Source of the DNA: Burkholderiales bacterium
GTDB lineage: Bacteria; Pseudomonadota; Gammaproteobacteria; Burkholderiales; Burkholderiaceae_D
Length of the DNA: 7,577 nucleotides
Direction: 5' to 3'
Assembly (NCBI GenBank): GCA_016197345.1
Contig: JACPVY010000436.1
Coordinates: forward strand, 1-7,577
The notes below the pieces were generated by a model. That model did not search any database, was not told the origin of the DNA, and saw only the letters and a program-made list of their open reading frames with translations. This document shows positions 1 through 5,918 of the stretch, one piece after another (the first letter of the stretch is position 1; every line of letters starts with the position of its first letter). The position numbers and the translations under genes are program-made.

Positions 1-78
1 TATCGCCACTTCCGGGCCGATGCCAGCTGGCTCGCCTACGGTTAAGGCGAGGATGGCTGGGCTAGCGTTCAGATTCAT
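1..78 (-). CDS. pdxA: 4-hydroxythreonine-4-phosphate dehydrogenase PdxA, N-terminal end only (partial at window edge)
   Basis: Only the first 26 codons are present; the gene continues beyond base 1. The translation begins MNLNASPAILALTV and then shows GEPAGIGPEVAI, the hallmark N-terminal signature of PdxA. Family knowledge: PdxA is a cytosolic NAD-dependent enzyme that oxidises 4-phosphohydroxy-L-threonine in the DXP-dependent route to pyridoxal phosphate. The ATG lies six bases after the surA stop, with no clear Shine-Dalgarno sequence, so translation is probably coupled to surA. The order surA-pdxA is common in proteobacteria, often followed by rsmA (ksgA), which would lie outside this window. 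The identification rests on a short but very characteristic stretch plus context. Confidence 0.9.
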   Translation of the reverse strand, partial: MNLNASPAILALTVGEPAGIGPEVAI

Positions 79-84
79 GCAGGA

Positions 85-1479
85 TTATGGTTTGTCGTTT
101 GCGGGCTTGTCGCTTGCAGGTTTATCGTCGGTGCGATATTCGACGTAGGCACGATCACGCAATTGGCGCAACCAATCTTCAGTCGCTTCTTCCATTTTGC
201 GTTCGCGCAAAGCGGTACGGGCGATTTGTTTTTGGCGCTCTTTCGACACGTCATCCGATTTGCGTTCCAGCACTTCGATCAAGTGCAAACCGTAATTGGT
301 TTCGACTGGTTCACTGACTTCGCCCAATGGCAGCTTGTTCATTGCCGCTTCAAATTCAGGCAAGGTGTCGCCTGGATAGAGCCAGCCCAAATCGCCACCT
401 TTGCTCGCCGAACCATCGTTAGAGAACTGGCGCGCTAAGTCTTCAAACTTCGCTGCTTTGTTTTTCAAACGCTCTTTGATATCGGCCAACTTACGGCGCG
501 CTTCTGCGTTCGATACCACTTGATTGACGCGTATCAAAATATGGCGAGCATGGGTTTGTTGCACGGAGCCGGCGGCGGCATCTTGTGTTTGGCTACGTTT
601 GCCTAGCACTTTGATGATGTGAAAGCCATTCGGGCTTTTGACAATTGCTGAAATTTGGCCTTCTTTCAAATCTTGTACCGCATCAACAAATAATTGCGGC
701 AAACGATCCAAATTACGCCAGCCGATTTCGCCGCCAGATAAGGCATCGGCAGAATCAGAATAGGTTGCGGAAATTTTGTTAAATTCCGCGCCTAAGCGCA
801 ATTGGCGCAACACATCTTCGGCTTTAGCGCGACGTGCGGCGATTTGTTCAGAAGACGCGTTTTCTGGCACCCGCACCAAGATTTGTGCGAGGTTAAATTC
901 TTGTGTGCTTTTCGCGTGCAGGGCTTGCTCAGCAAAATAATTTTCTAATTCCGATTCGCTGATTTGGATCTTGCTTTCCACCTCATGCTCACGCAAACGC
1001 TGCATCGCGATCTCATCGCGGATTTCTTCGCGGAAAGCGGCAAAGGTATAGCCTTCTTTTTCGAGCTGATCACGGAACGCTTGTACGCCCATTTTGTTTT
1101 GCTCGGCCAGACGCAAAATAGCGCGGTCGAGCATGATGTCATCGATGCGGATGCCGTTTTCTTTTGCTAATTGCAATTGCGCACGTTCAACAATCATGCG
1201 CTCCAGTAATTGACGCTGCAAATCGGCGCGCGGTGGCAATTCGACTTTTTGCTTTTTCAGCCGATTTTCGACCGAGCGCAAACGGGTTTCCAATTCTAGT
1301 TTGGTGATCACTTCATCATTCACAACGACAGCGATCGAATCGGCCACAACGCTAGGCGTAGCCGCTCCCACGCTCTGGGGCAGGCTCAAAGCCAAGCAGG
1401 CGGCAAGCGCGAAGGTATTGAGCAAAGGGGAAAAAGATGAAGTGCGCATAAACATAGTATTGATCAAAAAACGATTCAT
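85..1479 (-). CDS. surA: Periplasmic chaperone / peptidyl-prolyl isomerase SurA
   Basis: A 464-residue protein with the SurA layout: signal peptide (hydrophobic core about 18-34, likely cleavage after VGA near residue 39), N-terminal chaperone domain about 45-190, first parvulin (PpiC) domain about 195-292, second parvulin domain about 309-405, and a C-terminal helix about 410-448. Each parvulin domain shows the family pattern (HARHILIRV near the start and NYGLHLIEVLE near the end of the second). SurA escorts unfolded outer-membrane proteins, LptD among them, across the periplasm to the BAM complex. The assigned ATG overlaps the lptD stop as ATGA. In-frame Met9 and Met11 would give a shorter, more typical signal peptide n-region, so the exact start is uncertain. 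The tail after residue 450 is an odd low-complexity Asp-Lys-Pro repeat. It is co-directional with lptD upstream and pdxA downstream. Confidence 0.96.
   Translation of the reverse strand: MNRFLINTMFMRTSSFSPLLNTFALAACLALSLPQSVGAATPSVVADSIAVVVNDEVITKLELETRLRSVENRLKKQKVELPPRADLQRQLLERMIVERAQLQLAKENGIRIDDIMLDRAILRLAEQNKMGVQAFRDQLEKEGYTFAAFREEIRDEIAMQRLREHEVESKIQISESELENYFAEQALHAKSTQEFNLAQILVRVPENASSEQIAARRAKAEDVLRQLRLGAEFNKISATYSDSADALSGGEIGWRNLDRLPQLFVDAVQDLKEGQISAIVKSPNGFHIIKVLGKRSQTQDAAAGSVQQTHARHILIRVNQVVSNAEARRKLADIKERLKNKAAKFEDLARQFSNDGSASKGGDLGWLYPGDTLPEFEAAMNKLPLGEVSEPVETNYGLHLIEVLERKSDDVSKERQKQIARTALRERKMEEATEDWLRQLRDRAYVEYRTDDKPASDKPANDKP
88..126 (-). repeat. Degenerate 15-bp tandem repeat encoding the SurA C-terminal DKP tail
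   Basis: The last 13 codons of surA encode DKPAS, DKPAN, DKP, which is about 2.6 copies of a five-residue unit. The underlying DNA is also repetitive with a 15-base period, but third positions have diverged, so the copies are not recent exact duplications. The charged, proline-rich tail is probably disordered and lies beyond the folded SurA core. Confidence 0.75.
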
Positions 1480-3701
1480 GGACGGTCGCCATCAGGTTGA
1501 TTCACCTTTTGATAACCGGGAATATTTTTGGATAAGGCGTCCAGCGGATTAGAGCCGATACGCGATAAGCCATTCAATTCAAGTTGCAAAAACAGCGTCG
1601 TCGTCGCGCCGTTGGTTGAGGTCGAAAAACGTTGCGCGGCAAAACGGAACACCCAGCAATCGGCATTGTATTCAAATCCGGCCAAACTTTTCACAGTTTG
1701 TCGTTCCGGCAAAGAATAACTGATACGGCCAACGGCGAAATAGCGATTTGCAATCGGCCACTGCCCCGACAAATTCAATAATTCAAAGCTATTACGCAAA
1801 TAGCGGTATTCCGCATTGACGACGTGTTTTGCCTTCGGCTGCCACTGTACGCCATAATTGGCTGCATACACTTGATGTTTTGAAACACTGTATTGCAGGC
1901 CGCTATCAAAATTCCACTGCGGAGACAAAGTGCCACTCGCTGACAGCAACAAATCAGAACGACTGTCTTTCACTTCCGTGCCATTCGGATCAAGCGCGAC
2001 TTTTTGATTGCGGAAATAAAAACGTTGGCCGAGAGCAAAACGCAAGCGCTCAGCGCCATCGGTCTCTAGCACGCGCGACACCAGTGCTGCGGTGATTTGA
2101 TTAGCGTCGCTAATCCTATCATTGCCAGTAAAGCGGTTTTCGCTAAACAATTGGGCGAAGTTAAACCCGGCTTCAGCGCTATCAAATAGCGGGAATTGTT
2201 TTTGTTCGCGATATGGCGTGTTGACGTAAAACAAGCGCGGCTCCAAGGTTTGCGTCACATTGCGGCCAAAGAAGCTCGTACTACGTTCAAATTGCAAACC
2301 ACTATCAATCGAAAAAGTAGGCACCACGCGCGCCAACGAACTATCGCCCGTTTCACCTTTAGCGCGCTGATCAATTTGATAGCGGCTGACGTGCAGCGAG
2401 AGCTTAGGCGTAAAGAAATAAGCGGGCGACAAAATAGGATAGGAAATCTGCGGATTGATCACCAAGCGCTGACCACGCGTTTTATCGGGATGCCAAAAAC
2501 GCGCCCATTGCATCTCCATTTGCAAATCCAATCCCGCAACGTCCCGCCGCAATGCGCTAAAGCCTAATTCTGGTAAGCGATCATACGGCCTATCGACGGT
2601 CAGCGTAGGGTCGAGCAAGCTACCAGCGTCTTGCAGAATTTGGAAATTTTGCACCCGCGCCCACGTATTCCAATAGCTACCCGCGTAATCTAGGCGCAGC
2701 TCACGAATTAATTGGCGCTGTGGATTGGTGACGCCGGAACCCGCGAAATCGTTTGGATAATTGTCGTCTGAGGCTTTGTTCAAATTCCAGCTAAAGCTCG
2801 CGCCGGGTAAAAAATCGTGGCGGCTGAGCGAGGCAATCGAATAGCGGGTGCGATCTGCTTTTCTGTCGTTCGGCAAGACTTCAATATTGGTTTCGCCTTG
2901 ATAGGTTTGCCCCAAGTAACGGGCATTCATCCCTAACTGAAAACCACGGCGTGAAATGAGCTTAGGAAAGAGCGTCAAATCGCGATTGGGCGCGATATTG
3001 AAATAATACGGTAAGGTAAATTCGACACCACCGGTCGAGGTCGCGCCAATTGACGGCGGCAACAAGCCAGTGCGACGTGCGCTCGTCAATGGAAAGGACA
3101 TCGCTGGCGTCCCCAAAATCGGCACACCTTTGAAATACACCAAGGTTTTGCCAGCGCTACCGACATCGCGGCCAAAATCGAGGTTCAAGGTATCTGATTT
3201 CAAATACCAAGCTGGATCATTGCTTTCACAGGTGCTATAGGTGCCGTTGACGATCTCGGCATTTTCTTGATCAATGAAATTGACTTTTTCGGCGTGGCCT
3301 TGGGCGTGATTCAATTCCAATTTATAGGTGGGGGCAAGAATAAAGCCAGCGCCAGAATCGAGATTGAGTTTTAACTTATCGCCCGTGTAAAAATCATCGA
3401 AGCGGCGCATGTTGACCTTGCCTTGCGCTTCGATTTCATTATCAACTTGCTTGAAAATGACTTCATCTGCGGTGACTTTGGTTTTATCACGCACGATTTC
3501 AGCATTCCCACGCAAAATCACCTCACGCGCAGGGCGACCTTCAGTCTGTTCTGCTTGCATCGTCACAGCAGCATTTTTGTCTTCGACTTTAGGGGTTTTC
3601 GCTTTACTTTGGGCGTGCGCAAAGGCTGGCGCGACCACGATTACCGAAGTCAACACGCGCAACAAGCGTTGTTGGGAATAAAATGCTGAAAACCAGCTCA
3701 T
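1476..3701 (-). CDS. lptD: LPS-assembly outer-membrane protein LptD
   Basis: A 741-residue protein. It begins with a signal peptide (basic QQRLLR then a hydrophobic core, cleavage probably after AHA at residue 30). An OstA/LptA-like beta-jellyroll follows at about 45-170 (EVILRGNAEIV, TKVTADEVIF, EAQGKV). The large C-terminal beta-barrel domain runs from about 185 to 715, with the recognisable LptD stretches TGLLPPSIG and LEPRLFYVNTPYREQ. LptD, with the lipoprotein LptE, receives LPS from the periplasmic LptA bridge and inserts it in the outer leaflet. Only two cysteines are present, Cys158 (TYSTCES) and Cys682 (YNADCWV), enough for one jellyroll-to-barrel disulfide, whereas E. coli LptD has four. 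No strong Shine-Dalgarno sequence precedes the ATG. It is the first gene of a minus-strand operon with surA and pdxA, and the surA start overlaps its stop by four bases. Confidence 0.97.
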   Translation of the reverse strand: MSWFSAFYSQQRLLRVLTSVIVVAPAFAHAQSKAKTPKVEDKNAAVTMQAEQTEGRPAREVILRGNAEIVRDKTKVTADEVIFKQVDNEIEAQGKVNMRRFDDFYTGDKLKLNLDSGAGFILAPTYKLELNHAQGHAEKVNFIDQENAEIVNGTYSTCESNDPAWYLKSDTLNLDFGRDVGSAGKTLVYFKGVPILGTPAMSFPLTSARRTGLLPPSIGATSTGGVEFTLPYYFNIAPNRDLTLFPKLISRRGFQLGMNARYLGQTYQGETNIEVLPNDRKADRTRYSIASLSRHDFLPGASFSWNLNKASDDNYPNDFAGSGVTNPQRQLIRELRLDYAGSYWNTWARVQNFQILQDAGSLLDPTLTVDRPYDRLPELGFSALRRDVAGLDLQMEMQWARFWHPDKTRGQRLVINPQISYPILSPAYFFTPKLSLHVSRYQIDQRAKGETGDSSLARVVPTFSIDSGLQFERSTSFFGRNVTQTLEPRLFYVNTPYREQKQFPLFDSAEAGFNFAQLFSENRFTGNDRISDANQITAALVSRVLETDGAERLRFALGQRFYFRNQKVALDPNGTEVKDSRSDLLLSASGTLSPQWNFDSGLQYSVSKHQVYAANYGVQWQPKAKHVVNAEYRYLRNSFELLNLSGQWPIANRYFAVGRISYSLPERQTVKSLAGFEYNADCWVFRFAAQRFSTSTNGATTTLFLQLELNGLSRIGSNPLDALSKNIPGYQKVNQPDGDRP

Positions 3702-3751
3702 GTTTTGCGGTGTAGGCGACCCAATGGGCGTCGATTTGGTTGGAATCCCTT

Positions 3752-3779
3752 ATTATAGGGGAATCTAGCGTCGCGCCAG
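3752..3779 (-). promoter_or_regulatory. Candidate sigma-70-type promoter for lptD-surA-pdxA
   Basis: On the minus strand a perfect TATAAT lies at 3757-3752. The best -35 match is only CTGGCG (3 of 6) at 3779-3774 with a 16-base spacer. Initiation near 3745 would give a leader of about 45 bases before the lptD ATG. The -10 box sits between two direct copies of GATTCC (minus strand, 3765-3760 and 3747-3742). The strong -10 and its position support the call, but the -35 is poor. Confidence 0.5.
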
Positions 3780-3890
3780 AAAAACGCGCATTTCATGTGT
3801 ACAAGTTTGCTTTTAGGCAAAATTTAACACTGAAATCACTACACTGCGCGCACCCAAGACTTACGAGCAATATTTATTTTTAAAACAATT

Positions 3891-3905
3891 TATAGTCTAT
3901 ACATG
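3891..3905 (+). promoter_or_regulatory. Candidate -10 box for amgK, possibly giving a leaderless transcript
   Basis: TATAGT at 3891-3896 (5 of 6 to consensus) follows a very AT-rich stretch (about 3869-3895). It ends six bases before the amgK ATG at 3903, so transcription would begin at or next to the start codon. No purine-rich ribosome-binding site precedes this ATG, which fits a leaderless mRNA. No convincing -35 is visible at the expected spacing, so the box may simply be chance in AT-rich DNA. Confidence 0.3.
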
Positions 3906-4958
3906 TCCACTGTTCACACACCCGCAAATAGCGCTACACCGCCACTTGACGCCCGTTTGCATGCTATACAAACATGGCTAACCACTCCTAGCATGGCGGA
4001 ATTTGGCCTCAACCTCGCCAGCCTACGCCCTGCCTCAAAAGATGCCAGTTTTCGCCGCTATTTCCGCCTCGACAGTGAAACGCATGGCAGCCTGATCGTG
4101 ATGGATGCAGCACCGCCACAAGAAAATGTCACCAAGTTCGTCAAGTTGGCGCAATTATTTTCACTGTGCAAATTGAGCGTGCCGCAGATTTTTGCACAAG
4201 AACTCGAACAAGGTTTTTTGCTACTTGCCGATTTTGGCGAAACCAGCTATTTGCACCAATTAAATGCAGATACCGCACATAGGCTGTATTTAGATGCAAT
4301 TGATGCCTTGATTTTGCTACAAGTGCATAGCCGCCCCGATGTCTTACCCGAATATGACCGTCCCTTTTTGCTACGCGAATTGCAACTTTTCCCTGAGTGG
4401 TTCATCGGTAAGCATTTGCAATTTTCACTCAACGAAAAACAACAAAAAGACTTGGATAAAGTATTTGATGTCATCCTTGCCAACAATATGGCGCAGGCGC
4501 AAGTCTTTGTGCATCGCGATTTCCACTCCCGCAATTTGATGGTGTTGCAAAACGGCAATCCTGGCATTTTGGATTTCCAAGATGCAGTGTTTGGCCCCAT
4601 CACCTATGACCTCGCCTCTTTGCTGCGCGATGCTTACGTGCAATGGGATGAGGAAATGGTGCTCGATTGGGTGATCCGCTATTGGGAAAAAGCAAAACGT
4701 GCGAATTTGCCCGTCAATCCTGATATTGATGCTTTCTACCGCGATTTTGAATTCATGGGCCTGCAACGCCACTTAAAAATCCTCGGCATTTTCTGCCGTC
4801 TGAATTATCGCGACGGCAAAAACATGTATCTGCATGATTTACCGCTGGTGTTGGAATATGTGCGCAAAACGGCGAATCGCTATACCGATTTAAAACCTTT
4901 GCTGCGCTTAATGGATGTGCTGGAAAACAAGCAAGTTCAGGTCGGCTATACGTTTTAG
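3903..4958 (+). CDS. amgK: N-acetylmuramate / N-acetylglucosamine 1-kinase AmgK
   Basis: A 351-residue cytosolic kinase of the aminoglycoside-phosphotransferase fold. Visible motifs are an N-lobe nucleotide-binding segment DASFRRYFRL (48-57), the catalytic loop VHRDFHSRN (203-211; base Asp206, metal ligand Asn211), and the DFG-like GILDFQD (221-227; metal-binding Asp224). LASLLRDAYVQWDE (237-250) is typical of the AmgK branch rather than of antibiotic kinases. Family knowledge: AmgK phosphorylates the anomeric hydroxyl of MurNAc (and GlcNAc), giving MurNAc-1-phosphate for MurU in peptidoglycan recycling. The next plus-strand gene is murU, which strongly supports the name. The gene is divergent from lptD, an arrangement I also recall from Pseudomonas (PA0595-PA0597). 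The chosen ATG lacks a Shine-Dalgarno sequence; the next in-frame Met (31) would remove residues preceding the usual N-terminal helix. Confidence 0.92.
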   Translation: MSTVHTPANSATPPLDARLHAIQTWLTTPSMAEFGLNLASLRPASKDASFRRYFRLDSETHGSLIVMDAAPPQENVTKFVKLAQLFSLCKLSVPQIFAQELEQGFLLLADFGETSYLHQLNADTAHRLYLDAIDALILLQVHSRPDVLPEYDRPFLLRELQLFPEWFIGKHLQFSLNEKQQKDLDKVFDVILANNMAQAQVFVHRDFHSRNLMVLQNGNPGILDFQDAVFGPITYDLASLLRDAYVQWDEEMVLDWVIRYWEKAKRANLPVNPDIDAFYRDFEFMGLQRHLKILGIFCRLNYRDGKNMYLHDLPLVLEYVRKTANRYTDLKPLLRLMDVLENKQVQVGYTF

Positions 4959-4967
4959 CGCGTTCTC

Positions 4968-4997
4968 ATGCTAATTCATGCCAACTGATGCCAACTT
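4968..4997 (+). repeat. Three tandem copies of a 10-bp unit downstream of amgK
   Basis: Consecutive units ATGCTAATTC, ATGCCAACTG and ATGCCAACTT fit the pattern ATGCYAAYTN. They start ten bases after the amgK stop codon. The second and third copies match at nine of ten positions. The 10-base period is about one helical turn, but no known binding site is recognised, and slippage is an equally simple explanation. Confidence 0.7.
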
Positions 4998-5061
4998 ACG
5001 CTATGTAGGTGTTTCCCAGAGGAAAAACGGGTAATATTGCACCTCGTGAGTTGGCCCGTAA

Positions 5062-5106
5062 GGTGGGCGGAAAATCGACTGGGAGCATGCTTCCCGCCCG
5101 CCCACC
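5062..5106. repeat. Inverted repeat, REP-like stem-loop between amgK and murU
   Basis: Perfect nine-base arms GGTGGGCGG (5062-5070) and CCGCCCACC (5098-5106) flank a 27-base interior. That interior holds a smaller stem, GGGA (5081-5084) with TCCC (5092-5095), around the palindrome GCATGC. No T-run follows, so a classical intrinsic terminator is unlikely. GC-rich nested stems in an intergenic gap resemble the repetitive extragenic elements that I recall as common in betaproteobacteria. Whether this one is repeated cannot be seen here. Confidence 0.6.
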
Positions 5107-5137
5107 ACATCGCGCTGATTAGGCAGTAAAAAGTAGG

Positions 5138-5154
5138 GTGCGCGCCCCGCGCAC
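5138..5154 (+). promoter_or_regulatory. Perfect GC-rich hairpin abutting the murU start codon
   Basis: GTGCGCG (5138-5144), loop CCC, CGCGCAC (5148-5154) forms a seven-base-pair stem made almost entirely of G-C pairs. It ends at the base before the first murU ATG (5155). It is preceded by AGTAGG (5132-5137), the only Shine-Dalgarno-like sequence nearby, which is too far from the ATG in linear distance but next to it when the hairpin is folded. It may belong to the same extragenic repeat as the stem-loop at 5062-5106, or act in translation initiation. Confidence 0.55.
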
Positions 5155-5871
5155 ATGATGAAAGCAATGCTTCTAGCAGCCGGGCGCGGCGAACGTATGC
5201 GCCCCCTCACCGACAATACGCCCAAACCTTTGCTTGAGGTGCGCGGCAGACCTTTGATCGTGTGGCATATTTTGAATTTGGTAAAAGCGGGCATTACCAA
5301 CATCGTCATCAACCTGCATTACCGCGGTGAGCAAATTCAACAAGCCTTGGGTGACGGCAGCCGCTATGGCGCAAAAATCAGCTATTCGCTAGAGAGCGAA
5401 GCGCTGGAAACGGCTGGCGGTATTGCCCAAGCCCGCCATTTGCTAGGCGAGCAACCCTTTGTCTGCGTTTCTGCCGATATTTACTGCCCGCATTTTGATT
5501 TCGAACAAGTCAAATCGGCCTTGCAAGACGCTGATATGTGGGGCAAACCCTATGCGGCCGATGAGCGCGATATCGCTTGGTTGTATATGGTCAAAAATCC
5601 TCCGCATCATCCACAAGGCGATTTTGCGATGAATTTATATACCCTCGCCAACCAAGGCGAACCGCGCTTTACCTTTTCTGGCATCGCCGTTTATCGGCCT
5701 GAAATGTTTGATAGCATTGTGCCGGGCCAAAGCGCAAAAGTGGTGGCGTTGCTACGCGAGCAAGCGCAACGCGGCTTGCTTGGCGGTGAGGTATATCCCG
5801 GGCCGTGGGCCGATATCGGCACCCCGGAGCGCTTAGCACAAATCAATGCCCATAGCTTGCCACCAGTATAA
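5155..5871 (+). CDS. murU: N-acetylmuramate alpha-1-phosphate uridylyltransferase MurU
   Basis: A 238-residue sugar-nucleotidyltransferase (237 if the second of two adjacent ATGs, at 5158, is used; MKAMLLAAG is the usual start of this family). Motifs, counted from 5155: LLAAGRGERMRPLTDNTPKP (6-25), the nucleotide-binding signature with catalytic Arg and Lys; ETAGGI (85-90); SADIY (106-110) with the metal-binding Asp108; NPPHHPQGDF (148-157); TFSGIAVYRP (173-182); WADIGTPERL (218-227). Family knowledge: MurU couples MurNAc-1-phosphate to UTP, making UDP-MurNAc. With AmgK it recycles cell-wall MurNAc and bypasses MurA, the fosfomycin target. The SAD triplet replaces the NGD I recall from characterised MurU, and a short insertion precedes the NPPHH motif. 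A 196-base gap containing stem-loops separates it from amgK. Confidence 0.92.
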   Translation: MMKAMLLAAGRGERMRPLTDNTPKPLLEVRGRPLIVWHILNLVKAGITNIVINLHYRGEQIQQALGDGSRYGAKISYSLESEALETAGGIAQARHLLGEQPFVCVSADIYCPHFDFEQVKSALQDADMWGKPYAADERDIAWLYMVKNPPHHPQGDFAMNLYTLANQGEPRFTFSGIAVYRPEMFDSIVPGQSAKVVALLREQAQRGLLGGEVYPGPWADIGTPERLAQINAHSLPPV

Positions 5872-5908
5872 AACTGAGAAAATCCCCCTACACATTCAAC
5901 CCATCAGC

Positions 5909-5916
5909 GAAAGAGA
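5909..5916 (+). promoter_or_regulatory. Ribosome-binding site of pepP
   Basis: GAAAGAGA lies just upstream of the ATG at 5919 and is the best purine-rich site in the 47-base murU-pepP gap. It supports the chosen start, although the match to AGGAGG is partial and the spacing is short. Confidence 0.5.
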
Positions 5917-5918
5917 CT

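Noticed and set aside
163..438. Plus-strand open frame inside surA
   Set aside because: It is antisense to an unambiguous parvulin-domain gene and has no recognisable motifs. The same applies to other antisense frames in lptD, amgK and pepP.
3806..3821. Small inverted repeat TTTGC/GCAAA in the lptD-amgK region
   Set aside because: A five-base-pair AT-leaning stem is expected by chance, and it matches no known operator or terminator.
3903..4958. Aminoglycoside-resistance phosphotransferase
   Set aside because: It has the same fold and the HxDxxxxN motif, but the neighbouring murU and the AmgK-type LASLLRDAYVQW segment point to the MurNAc kinase.
5062..5106. Rho-independent terminator after amgK
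   Set aside because: The arms are strong but the loop is long and no T-run follows on either strand.
5001..5312. Minus-strand open frame of about 100 codons across the amgK-murU gap and the murU start
   Set aside because: It overlaps the conserved murU N-terminus, is built partly from the extragenic stem-loops, and shows no recognisable domain or ribosome-binding site.
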